64,000 nucleotides of DNA from Primulina eburnea (lineage: Eukaryota > Streptophyta > Magnoliopsida > Lamiales > Gesneriaceae): the NCBI RefSeq assembly GCF_022965805.1, contig NC_133101.1, forward strand, positions 49,618,342-49,682,341, written 5' to 3'. Every line of letters starts with the position of its first letter. Positions within the stretch are counted from its first letter, which is position 1. The notes beneath the pieces were generated by a model, which saw only the letters and a program-made list of their open reading frames with translations, did not search any database and was not told the DNA's origin. Shown here one piece after another: positions 34,760 to 45,790 of the stretch. The position numbers and the translations under genes were made by a program.

Positions 34760-35620
34760 ACAATCTAAGCTCGGGAAGAGCTCCATTAGTAGCAGTTTAT
34801 TTGGTCTTCTGCGACCTAGGTTTCTTCATCAAAACAGGAGACGGGGTCTTTTCTGAATAACTGGTGGAAAGAACCAGTTTTCTCTTAGATTTGGGGGCAG
34901 CAACTGGTTTTGTCTTGTCATTTTTCTTAACCTTTGTTGCTGATCTGACAGCCCCAGTCTTCTTCAGATGCACTTTGGAGGCTTCAAAATCTTAAATTTG
35001 ATGACTGAAGAGGAGAGTACTGGAAGTATCCCTGAGTCCTCAACGAGCCTACTCAATTGAAGTGCAAAGACTTTGGACTGCTTCAAAGTTTGAATCATGT
35101 TCTTCAAGACTGAGAAGAAGATTGATTACAAGTTCATCTTTAACCTGTTGAATATAGAATCCTGCCTTTGCTAGAAGGCCCTTGTCAACGATATCAGCAA
35201 GTTCCTGGTATTCTGGTCTCAGTTCTTTCTTGGGGTCAGACACTTTGATCTTGTCCCCAGTTGCAGATAGAGTAGTATGCATTTCCTCAATTGCAACAGC
35301 TGAAACCTTTGAGAAGCTTGAGAGGCCTTCAGTTGACAGCTAAAACAAGTTTCTTAAGAAATCTTCATCCACAATAAGAACATGGTCATTCACCTTCATT
35401 TTAATTTCCCTTCATCGGTAACCGACTAGGCTTGTAGATGGAGGTGATTTCAGCAGAGTAAATTTCTTTAGTTTCTAGCCCTAGAAACATGCGAAACCCA
35501 TATGCTTCAATCTTCTCAAAGACGTTGAGAACTGATTCTCTAGAATGAGCAAAGATAGATTCGAAATTTAATGCAAATGCGCTGGAGAGATAAGCAGTAT
35601 TGTGCGATTTGATTGAATTT
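34760..35620 (-). pseudogene. Decayed 3' ORF of D-family copia element, homologous to the A 3' ORF
   Basis: Reading the minus strand, the N-terminal part gives ALNFESIFAHSRESVLNVFE and FRMFLGLETKEIYSAE, matching AINFESVLSVEESDVKNIF and LRTFLGQSSQEIYPKE of element A. The open piece 35282-35049 contains DKIKVSDPKKELRPEYQELA, matching the A block with KVFDPKNELKHE. Further on, a basic stretch (KSKRKLVLSTSYSEKTPSPV) matches the Lys/Ser-rich middle of A. Stops and frame changes separate these blocks. No clear ATG remains. It sits on the same side of a copia 3' LTR as in element A. Confidence 0.7.
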
Positions 35621-36099
35621 TGCTGGAAAATGATAAGGGCGCAAGTGATGTGTTTTGAAAATACGAAAGTTTGAACTTTGGAAATGGTGAGATACTTTTT
35701 GAAAGGCGGTTTCTATCTATATTCATTTCCTTTCAAATTTTGGATACTTGGCCGTCCGTGAGAGGTTTTGATCAAATAAGTAGAATTTTTAATCCGTTGG
35801 AACATTTAACTTTTAATAACTGGTTTAAACAGTTAGATGAAAATTGAGAAACTTTTGAAATTTAAAATTTAAATGAGTAAATTTTGTACTTGGTCACATA
35901 TGTAATTAAGGAATTTTAATACGAATTAAAGTTTGTCAACATATGGGATAAGATCACTTTACTCAGATACTAATTGATTAGTTTGAAATTGATTCATATC
36001 AGTTTATGCGCAACTGACTATTGTCTTATCAGTTGACATGCTTAAATTCGATATTCCCGCAAAATGGAACATATTGCAAAGTTAAGTAATTTTATTCTT
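35621..36099 (-). promoter_or_regulatory. Spacer upstream of the D-family 3' ORF
   Basis: AT-rich DNA without pol similarity immediately upstream of the decayed 3' ORF, as in element A. A TATAGATA-like sequence lies near 35716 (minus strand). Its presence in two element families suggests a conserved non-coding spacer. Promoter function is inference. Confidence 0.3.
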
Positions 36100-36202
36100 G
36101 GAAAATGAGCAGTCGGCAGATGACAGAGGCGTCTTCGCATTCTCCTATCAAAGAAACTATCAAAGGAGTTGACCCAAGGAGGAACCAAATGCATGTTTCA
36201 AT
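36100..36202 (+). pseudogene. Copia element F Gag zinc-knuckle region, first part
   Basis: The plus strand encodes NACFN of a zinc knuckle and stops at the B2 insertion inside the knuckle. The preceding codons are degraded. The second part begins at 39462. Confidence 0.65.
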
Positions 36203-39200
36203 TGTAAAGGCCCTAAAACTGCTTGCTTTAAAATTTGCGGAAAATTAAAAATTTTCTTTTTAAAAGAACTTAAATGGCCTCATTCGTAAAATCGTCTGAT
36301 AAATCAAGTTCAAAGTTTAAAATAGTAGCAGCGGAAGAAAATAAAGTCTTGCCAAAAATAACAATTTGAAAATTATCCAACTACTGATAAAAATTGTTTG
36401 CGGAATAAAATAGCAACTGCTGCACTGAGGTCCTCGGGTGCCACTACTGCCGACCCAAGCTAGCTCACTGGTCCCCGCCCTCGGCCCTGACCTCATCAGT
36501 ACCTACAACAATCAAGTCTAGTGAGCCTAAAGACTCAGCATGCATATATCGCAGGTAACGAATAAAATCTGAAGTAAAATATGCATGGGGCAAAATATCA
36601 TGTCGTGAGGCATACTGAAAATGATCTGTAATCATGCTGAAAATAAACTGATCTGAGCAATTATAATACGTGCATAACTGAACTGATAATCATAGTAAAA
36701 ATATTTGCTCCTTGGAGCCTGTACTGAAATAACTGGTAAAATTTTCTGTTGAGATTATGTTTTACGCCTGTGGTCACTGCACTAAGCTGAAATGATCGGT
36801 AACTGACTACCGGGGAGCCTGAAACTGAGCTGGCGGTCACTGAAGACCCGATGGTACCAACCTGAACTGAGCGGTCACTGAAGACCCGATGGTACCAACC
36901 TGAACTGAGCGGTCACTGGCGACCGTATAAATAATAATAATGCTCCCACATAGTGAATGAACCACAAGCCATATCGCATAAATCTAAAAAATAATCATTT
37001 TTCTGTTTTCATGCACGTAAAATAATTAACTGACGATAATGAAAATATCCTGAAATTTTACCAACTGGAATGGATCGTCCCCAGGCTCGCTGCAACCTAA
37101 AAATGCCATGAAAAAATGCAATATAATTTTCTAGACCAATCTATGCAATTAAATTTCTAAAATGCGACCAATACGTCTAACGACCTCGTATTTAAATCAT
37201 GACTTTAAACCAACTCGAACCAACACTGAACCAACGTGACGTCATGATTAAAATACGCTTAAAATTATGAATTTATGCTCCTAAAATTATGAGGGTCGAA
37301 ATCTAGGTGAAATGGAGGCCAAAACATGAAACGCTCTTTCGAGAGTCAATTTGGCACATCGCACCGTAAATTCTCGTACGACCTCAAAAATGATCCGAAT
37401 CACAAACGGTCAAAAACATGACCTTCCTAACTCAATGGGGCACTGTCCAGTCCAAGGCCATAGGCTAAAAGCCAACCAAGAACTCAGACGAGCCCTCGCA
37501 CCGGCACAGCAACCTGCTGTCAAATTCCAGCAGCTGCGTAGTACGTTGCTTGCGTCGTTTTCGAGTCCGCCGGCCATTGGGGCTTGCACCACCGACCAGG
37601 GACCCTTACCAACTTCCCACGGAAGGGTTTGAACCATGGCTAAAGGCCCTAGGCCAGCCACAATCCTCCCATTCCAGCAACCAACCGAGAAGATGCACCG
37701 AGAGCACATTTGATGCGCGTGTGGTGTGTTTTGCTTAGCTCGCTGTCTTGCGTCGTTCCAGTGGCCATTAATGGACCATGGCACGACCTAGACATCTTGG
37801 GGTGTGTTATGGACCATGGCTAAGGGCCATAGGCCAGACCAGATCCACACCAAGCCACCCAAGAACCGAAACCAAATGCTGTCAAATGAAGGGGCCGAGA
37901 GAGGCACTTGTGTTGCTTCTGTCCAAACGACTTGGGACATGGCTCAAGCCACTTAGGGCCGACTTGACCACGTCCTATGCTTGCTAGGGAAGGGTCCTAG
38001 CCATGGCTACTGGCCCTAGGCCAGCCATGGCTCGAAATCTAACCAAACAAGCCGAGACCCACAAGCTGTCAAAAATCAAGGGCCGAGAAAGGGGAGGGGC
38101 TGTTGTGATGTTTTTATTAAAAACCGAGGAGCCATGGACCAAGCCACCAAAAGGGCGACTTAGTCACGTCTTAGACATGCTAGGGGAGTGATCCAACCAT
38201 GGCTATGAGCCCTAGGGCAGCCAAGATCAGATTCAATCCCCTTGACCACCAAACTGAATTTTTTCGAAAAGCAAATCTGTCTAGAATGAAGTTGCTGTCA
38301 AATTCTGAGTTTCCAGCGGCAAGGGGCTAGAATGAATGGACTAATCTGATCCTAATGCATCCTATTACGTGTATAGATGTCGCCTTTGGAGCCTGGAGTC
38401 GATCCACAACCTGAAACTCACGAACCAACAGAAAACGTGAAGCATGAAGAACAAAAATCTGCATGTGTTTCCTTAAAAATTCTGTGCTGTATTTCGTTTT
38501 TTTTTTTGCATGGAAGGGTGATCATGAATCATGAAAATAATGTTAATATGACTTGATTGAGGTTTAGAAAAACATATGTACATGCCTGGATTTTTCGTTT
38601 GAAAGAAAACGAAAAGAACGAGACGTTACGACGCGGAGGAGTGAAGTGCTACTCTTGTTCCTTGCTCTCGATTTTTGCCTATTGTTCTAGCTATTCCTCA
38701 CGGTTCCAGATCTGAAATGGAGCTGCTGGTTTCGAGATTTGGGAGAGGGGAGAGGGTGATCTAGATATGGAGGGGGAGATCCAAAATAAAAGGGATAAAG
38801 GGTGGCCAAGTCTCAACAATCTTTTGAGTTTGAAATTCAAGTTTGATAACAAAAGCTTGTTGGTACTAGATTGATGAAGTGGCCGATAATGCTTGGCTAA
38901 TCTAGACTAGGAAAAGCTCTAATAATTAATTAAAATGTGCTCCCAAAAATCCTAGACTTAAATTGCTAATTAAATTCAAATATGGGATAATAAGGTGATA
39001 AGGCAAATAATTGTTTAAATAATTCAAGGTGGCCGAAAATTTGAGGATAAATGGGGAGGATAAATATTTCTTAAACCTTGAATTTTAAATCTCTAGTGTT
39101 TAATTTACCCAATAAATATTTTATGGAATTAAGAAACTAATTATCTAACTTATTTACTATTCTATCTCAACTTAATTAGATAATCCCATAACCTTTATTT

Positions 39201-39461
39201 TTACACTAAAATCACTTATTAATTAGCTTAGATAAATTCTAGTAATATTTCCCAAATATTAAAATTTATCTCTATGCTCCAACTCCGGTCCGGTCTCACT
39301 GAATTCACTGAAAAGCTGAAAATCAAGCTACTGTACTGAAATAATAAAATAATTAACTTCAAAGAAATGCATTAAAATAAACATGCACTGAAGTCAATTA
39401 GATTTTTAAAATAATAGAATTATGCATGGCTTGTACGCAGTCTAAAAATCCGGGTTCTACA
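36203..39461 (-). mobile_element. Solo gypsy LTR B2
   Basis: 3259 bp, TGTAGAACCCGG to GGGCCTTTACA on the minus strand with intact TG and CA ends, and perfect duplication TCAAT (36198-36202 and 39462-39466). It is homologous to B1 with insertions and deletions. It carries the TGAGCCTAAAGACTCA palindrome (36522-36537), a minisatellite of small hairpins near 36.8 kb, and repeated CCATGGCTAAGGGCC-like blocks. Short frames inside are not genes. Confidence 0.9.
36783..36925. repeat. Hairpin minisatellite in B2 with a duplicated unit
   Basis: The unit, containing GCGGTCACTGAAGACCCGAT and GGTACCAACCTGAACTGA, occurs twice in direct tandem with essentially no difference (about 36833-36908). It is followed by a third, related unit with CGGTCACTGGCGACCG. 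B1 has no such duplication. Confidence 0.8.
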
Positions 39462-39960
39462 TCAATTGTGGAAAAACTGTTCATTTCATTGTTGACTGTC
39501 CAAAGCCTAAAAAGGATAGTCGAGGATTACTTGAGAAGGGGAGAAAGTCCTTCGAGCACAGAAGAAGGTTCCGAGTTGAAAAGAATCGTCCAGAAATAAG
39601 TATGAAGCTTTGGTAGAGGAAGAAAACAAGTCGAAGTGGGCCGACTCAGACAGTGAAGTATCTAAAACTGAAGGTTTTAGCAGCTCAAGCGATGAAGAAA
39701 AGGTGAAATGCCTCATGGATGATGATGCTGAGCTTGAATCATGCAACTATCAGGTATTTGATTTTAGCTCCACTGATTTTTCAAAATAAGATCTTATCTT
39801 CACACTGCATGAAATGGTAAATGAGTACCGCAAACTAGCTATCTCCTTTGAGAAAGCTAAAGTAAAGCAAGATGATCCCTCAAACGACATAGCTAATAGT
39901 ATTAAATCAGTTAAGTGGAAAGTTAATAAATTTTTGCATAGAATGAAAGTGTGGAATAGT
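39462..39960 (+). pseudogene. Copia element F Gag zinc-knuckle region, second part
   Basis: After B2 the knuckle completes as CGKTVHFIVDCPKPKKD, giving CX2CX4HX4C. A Lys/Arg-rich stretch and an acidic Ser-rich stretch follow (with frame changes), parallel to the region after the zinc knuckle of element H (60441-60668). Then HEMVNEYRKLAISFEKAK matches HDMVNEFKGLSMKFNEAV of H. A Sirevirus-like Gag fragment; the rest is missing. Confidence 0.75.
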
Positions 39961-41670
39961 TGATGAGATCAAGTTTCGAGATTTCTATGCGAAGATGTAA
40001 ATCATTCAAATATACCCACAATTGGCAATAGCTCGAATTTGAAAATCTCAATGATGGAAGATGAGTTTGATTTGTCGGAATTTTGATAGGAAAGAAATGG
40101 AATTTTGCAAAAATTTGCCAAAATTTGTAGTCTATCAAAATCCCATCTAGAACGAACTGAGACTCTAATACCACTTAAATATTACTCCCCTAGATCGAGG
40201 GATATATGACATCTGACATTGTTTAATAATTTCTTTGAAAAACAATAAGCCTCGTAGAAATTTGCCAAAGCATTTTATTTCATAAAAAAAAAATTGCCTT
40301 TACGTATGCGAAATATGAATAATGCGGGAATTGTTCTTACAAAGAGAAGTGCAAAATGCGGAAGTTAATAAACTATGAACTTGAAATCAGGGACTTGGTC
40401 TTTATAACTTTGGATTTTTTCACCAACCCCAAAATTGATCTTGTTTCATCTCTTCCACATGTTCTTCATTATTATCTGGGGAGGGACGTAAGGAGGCGAG
40501 TGTTTTGAGAAAAACTCAACAAGTTGGCGCCGATCGAATACAAGATTAACAAGTTATTTATTTACATATCTTTAGTGATCATTTTTCAGATGAGAGATCG
40601 AAACGGAACAGAGAGAGTTCAGACTTATATCGATAAGATCATATCAAATAGAACATAAACTTAACATAACAAAGTCTTATCAAATAAGAATTACATACTA
40701 AGCACAAATCTTATAACAATTATCATGGGCTATCCATGATCTTGGGCTCCCTCTAGGCCTTTAACCACATTCTGGCTCCCTCTGTGGTTTTTTCTCATAG
40801 AAAGGCTCCTTCTAGGTTCTTTTTCCAAACAGGCTTTCTCGATGCACCAATATTCAAATCGTAACAAATAGACTTATCACTTGGAACGAGAGAAGCAGAT
40901 CAAACGAATCAAATTGGAACGAAATGGACGGAAACGATCGGAACTTAGCAACAAATGCATAACAAAAATACAGTAATGCATACGAAAGAAAATGTACAGT
41001 AATTGATCGAATTTTAAATCATCTATCAAACTTTAAAACAATGCATAAGCTTACTTACTCTTGGTTCAAATGTACGATTTGAACTTAACCGATACTTGGG
41101 CGAACTTAGGTTGAACACGGGTAGCCTTTCAGGCGAACTTGGACATCACCTCAATCACGATTTGGGAAGCACCTGCTCACGATTGGGAATTACTTGGACA
41201 AAACTTCAATGCCCGAATGCAGCCTCTATTCTTTTCTTGAAGTGGTCGAAGCTTGGGAGTGATTTGAGAGAATTTGGTTCAAGGATTTATGAAAGAGCTT
41301 GCATATATTTATATGCTGAATTATGGTACTCCAAGAGGTGGTCTTGGCCGAAAACCTGATGCCCAAAAAGTCAAAGTTGCATCTACAACCAATAGTCACC
41401 TTGATTTACTCAAATTTCATTTCTTGCACATAAATTTTTCAATATTTTAGCTCTTCTCTTGGTTGTAATTTTAGTTTATTTAGGACATAAGAATGAAGTT
41501 TTTTTAAGCTAAAGTTTCAAGTTCATGAGCTAGAGGTTTGCATCCTCAAGATATTCGACTTCGGTCTTATGGTTTTGCGACGTCTCGAGCTCTGCGTTGC
41601 TCAATCTTGCACACTTTGAGATGCTTTGTTCTTTAAAATTCCGAGTCCTCACATTGATTACTTGCATTGA
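39961..41670 (-). other. Unclassified retroelement-like DNA with a degenerate primer site
   Basis: GACTCTAATACCA at 40161-40173 is on the minus strand TGGTATTAGAGTC, two changes from the initiator tRNA-Met primer site. It would make the DNA to its right a minus-strand 5' LTR beginning near 40175. The expected terminal dinucleotides and a duplication were not found. Duplicated phrases such as GGCTCC(C/T)TCTAGG near 40.75-40.82 kb occur. Frames here show no domain. Confidence 0.35.
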
Positions 41671-41672
41671 CT

Positions 41673-41726
<54 letters not shown>
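41671..41726. repeat. (TA)n microsatellite, left of the fold-back MITE
   Basis: About 50 bases of TA dinucleotides. A second TA run (41909-41932) lies just beyond the MITE. Confidence 0.95.
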
Positions 41727-41728
<2 letters not shown>

Positions 41729-41734
41729 CAATGA

Positions 41735-41898
41735 TACCCTGCACACCTCTTCCCTGCACACCTGTGGGCGTCTGCCTACGTGGCACACCCACAACCACAC
41801 AAAATTTTTTGTTTTGTTTTTTTAAAAAAAGGCTGACCAATCATGCACCGCCACGTAGGCGGTGCTCATGGAACCCTGCACACCTGGTGTGCAGGGTA
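41735..41898. mobile_element. Fold-back MITE
   Basis: The terminal inverted repeats are TACCCTGCACACC (41735-41747) and GGTGTGCAGGGTA (41886-41898). CCCTGCACACC recurs as direct copies at 41752-41762 and 41874-41884. Inner inverted repeats GCCTACGTGGC and GCCACGTAGGC pair as well. It is about 165 bp with no coding capacity, and is set within a TA repeat. Confidence 0.75.
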
Positions 41899-41908
41899 AC
41901 AAATTCGT

Positions 41909-41932
41909 ATATATATATATATATATATATAT
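41909..41932. repeat. (TA)n microsatellite, right of the fold-back MITE
   Basis: About 24 bases of TA dinucleotides. Confidence 0.9.
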
Positions 41933-42640
41933 CACTGGTCTAGACAGACCATTTTCGCACTTAAACACTTTTTAATAGTTCAGTTAAGTCTGTCCGTTCA
42001 AGAGAACGGTTTTAACCGTTAATAACTGCTAAATCCGGCTCAAGTTTTGAAAAATATTTTATTCGCGTTTATTCAGCCTTCTCTAAACTATATTTCGATC
42101 TCAAAAATTACCCTTTACATTTATCCAAATAAACAAAGAGAGTGATATATTCTCTAAAAGTTTTATTGTTATATATTAGAAACCTAATATGAGAATTATT
42201 TATTTATCAACACAATCTATTTTAAAACTTCAACTTTTTATTTTTATTTTCAAACGTTATTTATTTTTTTATATTTCCCATTTTTTTGAAAAATCTATTA
42301 ATTTAATAACTTATTAAAACATTATGTAAACTCCTTTAACATCAATCTATGTATAATTTTACAGTTATGCATTACAATGTAGAAATATTATTGATATTGT
42401 AATAAAAAGTTAGATATAATACCTTCAAATTTCAGCATATATAAATTTATTGGACCTAGGGACAAATATATATTTTTAAATAATGAATGGAAAAGAGTGT
42501 CCATGCGCTTTTCCATTTTCCCATGAATCTCAAATCTCAACCTTTCCCGCAAGATCCCCTACTTTTCCCCTTTTATTTGCATCGTTTTCATTTTTTTTAT
42601 TTACATCCACATTGTTAGTTGGGTTTTAACTTTGGCCACA
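41933..42640. other. AT-rich intergenic DNA
   Basis: No coding frame or repeat boundary recognised. Confidence 0.5.
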
Positions 42641-42646
42641 CTTGTA

Positions 42647-42793
42647 TGATATGATCTTATAGATCGAATTTTGTGAGACATATATCTTGTTTGAGTAATC
42701 CATAAAAAAATATTACTTTTTATGTTGAATATCGGTAGAATTGACCAGTCTCACAGATAAAGATTCATGAGACTGTCTCACAAGAGACCTACT
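42647..42793. mobile_element. MITE-like fragment with GTGAGAC/GTCTCAC ends
   Basis: GTGAGACATATATCTTGTTT near the left and GAGACTGTCTCACAAGAGAC at the right, around a TATTACTTTTTATG core and CAGTCTCACAGATAAAGATTC. I recall this arrangement as a widespread asterid MITE. This copy is shortened at the left end. Confidence 0.5.
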
Positions 42794-43083
42794 CTTTGAA
42801 TTTTTAAACTTTTTCCCAAATATAAACATTAAATTTCATTTCAACTATTTTAATTTATTTTAATATTCATTAAATAAAAGTTAATTAAAATTTGTTTGTG
42901 AAAATATTTTTCAATAAAATTTTTATTTTTTTAAAAAAATACACACAAGCTTAAATATATAAAACATAGAGGATATAGATATATATAATGTTTGTGTTAA
43001 AAAAATAATGATTGAGAAGATATATATATATATTAATTAGTGTTCATATAAATATCCAATATTGTACTCATTTTGGTCAAAAT

Positions 43084-43085
<2 letters not shown>

Positions 43086-43133
<48 letters not shown>

Positions 43134-43134
43134 C
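43086..43134. repeat. (TAA)n microsatellite
   Basis: About 16 TAA units, 180 bases upstream of the DUF1645 gene. Confidence 0.95.
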
Positions 43135-43149
43135 CTGATTTACAAGGCC

Positions 43150-43313
43150 TTAAAGTTATGTTTATTGACTATATTTATATTTATCTCAACAAATATTAAA
43201 TTAAAATCTCCAAAATAAATACTTGAGAGAGATGAGCAAGAAATATGAAGCTAGCGCTGCTCCGTCTCATTTATGTCTCAGTTTCACCCGCTAAACAAAA
43301 CAAATTTTAGGAA
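43150..43313 (+). promoter_or_regulatory. Putative core promoter and 5' leader of the DUF1645 gene
   Basis: TATATTTATATTTA at 43169-43183 is a possible TATA box about 130 bases before the ATG, followed by a CT-rich stretch (CTGCTCCGTCTC, CAGTTTCACCC). Weak evidence, because AT-rich DNA gives such boxes by chance. Confidence 0.3.
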
Positions 43314-44276
43314 ATGGAAGAGGAGATAGAGCATTCTTCCGCCGCCGCCGGAGTAGAATATTCCGACGAAATGGACAGCTGTTGCTCCACTCCCTACGTC
43401 AGTGCCCCTTCCAGCCCCTCCCGCTCCGGATTCTACTACAGTGCACCGGCTAGTCCCATGCACTTTATGCTTTCCAAGACCGCCAATCTCAGCTCACATT
43501 CCGCCGCAGTCACCGAGCCTAATTGCTCCTTTGAATTCGATTTCTGCCCCACACTCCCCTCCGCCTCCGCCGGAGCTGCCTCAGCCGACGAGTTATTCTG
43601 CAACGGCCAGATCCGACCGATGAAGCTATCCACTCATCTCCAACGTCCCCAAATTCTATCCCCTTTGATCGAATCAGAAGACATTGTAGACGAGGATCAA
43701 ACATTCACCAGAAGCAGAGATCTGAAGTTCCGCGCCGGATCCCTACGACGGCGGACCAGATCCATGTCACCTATGAGAACTCCCCGGCCCGTCGAAGGAG
43801 GCGATTGCGAGATCGGAACCGAAGAGATCACAGGCAAACACTTAGATGAAGAGAAGGTGTCTTCCAGATCTTCGTCCGCGGGGAGGAGCTCGAAAAGATG
43901 GGTGTTCTTGAAGGAGTTCCTGTACAGAAGCAAGAGCGAGGGAAGAAACAACGAAGGGCACAACAACAAATTCTGGAGCTCCATCTCCTTTTCACCTGTA
44001 AAGGAAAAGAAAATGGCCAACAACAAATCCAAAGACCAAAACCCCGAGGTGAAAAAGAAGGTAGTACTCAAAAATGGCGTGAGCAAAAGAAGAGTTCCTT
44101 CTCCATCGCCGCATGAGTTACATTACACTGCGAACAGAGCACAGTCTGAGGAGATGAGGAAGAAGACATTTCTACCGTACAGGCAAGGTTTATTGGGCTG
44201 CTTGGGATTCAGTTCTAAGAGCTACGGCGCCATGAATGGTATCGCCAGAGCTCTGAATCCCGTCTATTCAAGGTGA
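43314..44276 (+). CDS. DUF1645 family protein (plant host gene, single exon)
   Basis: An intact 320-residue frame; ATG at 43314 in AGGAAATGGAA, TGA at 44274-44276, no intron needed. The order of motifs is that of the plant DUF1645 family: CCSTPYVSAPSSP (23-35) and FYYSAPASPMHF (40-51) near the N-terminus; FEFDF (about 73-77) and ADELFCNGQIRPMK (about 92-105); basic Ser-rich RSMSPMR; SSKRWVFLKEFLYRSKSEG; and the C-terminal signature HELHYTANRAQSEEMRKKTF...GLLGCLGF (267-298). It is Ser-rich and largely disordered, with no membrane segment or signal peptide; nuclear or cytosolic location is likely. The rice family member OsSGL is reported to affect grain size and drought response; molecular function is not established. 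Codon use is richer in G and C than the surroundings. This is the only convincing non-transposon gene in the window. Confidence 0.92.
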   Translation: MEEEIEHSSAAAGVEYSDEMDSCCSTPYVSAPSSPSRSGFYYSAPASPMHFMLSKTANLSSHSAAVTEPNCSFEFDFCPTLPSASAGAASADELFCNGQIRPMKLSTHLQRPQILSPLIESEDIVDEDQTFTRSRDLKFRAGSLRRRTRSMSPMRTPRPVEGGDCEIGTEEITGKHLDEEKVSSRSSSAGRSSKRWVFLKEFLYRSKSEGRNNEGHNNKFWSSISFSPVKEKKMANNKSKDQNPEVKKKVVLKNGVSKRRVPSPSPHELHYTANRAQSEEMRKKTFLPYRQGLLGCLGFSSKSYGAMNGIARALNPVYSR

Positions 44277-45240
44277 GATTTTTTTTTTTTTTTTTTTCTA
44301 CTTTCTTCGTGATCGTTTGTATAGATTATAAGGATTGTAATGAAGTATTTTATTATAATCATGTTTTATCTTTTTTTTTTAATTATTGTTATTGGTTCAT
44401 ATTATTAAAAAGAAAATAACTTTGCTATTGTTTTTTTAAGTTATTTTGTTCTTAATAAAATTTTAGTTATACTTGATTTATAGATTTTGATTTAAAAAAA
44501 ATATTAGGATTCTTGTATAACAAACTAATGGAACTATATTTACGAGATATATCGATACATACAATGATATCAAATCAATAATCCATCGCACTAATTGACA
44601 TGTGAATAGTTATTGTATTTAGAAAAACGATAAAATCTCGATCATATGAAAACTAACTTTAAAGTCAAATTTATATACTTGTTCATGTCACTAGTTTAGA
44701 ATGAAATTATTGAAAAGCAGTAATTACCGCTGTACACTTTAGAAAATAAAGTTAGGCTTATGATATAAAAATTTAAGTAATTTTATTATCATATGATATA
44801 ATATTTGGTAAAACGAGAAAGTTGGAATCCAAATTATTATTTTAACAATAATTGCACATTTGCGTTGGAATCCAAATGATTCTAGATCTGTGTATTATTT
44901 TGCCAACTGTTGCAAATGCATGGTCACGGAGATAATTATAATTTTACACAAATTTTTCGAGAGTAAATTTTTTTGAGACGTCTTTCACTCAAAACTCATA
45001 AAAAATATTAATTTTATGTTGAATATATTATTTTTTATTCTAGATATATGTTGATAATCTCGTGGCATATAAATTGTACGAGAACAGCTGATAAAATACA
45101 TGCTCATTATTTAAAGATATATTGTAAGAAGAAAAGGGGAAAAATTAAATAATGAATCAATTATAGATTATTATACAGTACACTACAATCCACATGGTGT
45201 GGAGCAAGGTGTGTCCAAGACCCTGCCCCCACGACCATTT
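44277..45240 (+). other. 3' flank of the DUF1645 gene, AT-rich
   Basis: A T-run follows the stop codon at once. AATAAA at 44454-44459 and TTGTAATGAAG near 44335 are possible polyadenylation signals. Around 44965-45095, GAGACGTCTTTCACTC and TCTCGTGGCATA may be a remnant of the 42.7 kb MITE type. Otherwise nothing was recognised. Confidence 0.35.
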
Positions 45241-45790
45241 TCATTATAGTGTCAATTCGGGTTAATAGATCGTGTTGATAAATAGTATTATTTAAAAATT
45301 GTTCAATCAAAACTTAACTCGTACTCGAACTAACTCCAAAACTCACAACTCGCACTCGAACTCGACTAACCTACTCAACTCAATTTTATTTATTTTTTAA
45401 TTTTTGAAATTCAAAAAATTCAAATAATAATAATATTATAATTTAAACACATAAAATTTGAAAGTATAATGGTAGAAAATTAAAATATGTTTACTAAATA
45501 AAATCAATAATTGTTTAAAAAATAAAAAAAATGTACAAAATAAATATTAAATTATGAACTTATTATACAAATATATAATTTTTTCAAATATACAATATAT
45601 AAAATATAAGAAATATTATTAATTATATATGTATTTTTAAAAAATTAAAATTTTCGGGTCAACACGACCCGAATCCTAGTATTTTTTAGATCAAATATCT
45701 TGTTTGACCCGATTTGACACGAACCCGAAAGCCTCAAACTCAAACCTGATTTTTTTCCAATCGAATCATGTCAAGTTGGTTGGTCGGATA
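45241..45790. other. Non-autonomous element-like DNA with inverted CGGGT motifs
   Basis: Starts near TCGGGTTAATAGATCGTGTT and contains TCGGGTCAACACGACCCGA and GACCCGATTTGACACGAACC. These CGGGT/ACCCG phrases are common in short non-autonomous DNA transposons of plants. Clear terminal repeats and a duplication were not resolved. Confidence 0.35.

Noticed and set aside
37351..38191. Several 60-120 codon frames in LTR B2
   Set aside because: They are not conserved in the homologous LTR B1, which has different frame breaks.
43402..44116. Frames on both strands overlapping the DUF1645 gene
   Set aside because: They are shadows of the real frame; no motifs.
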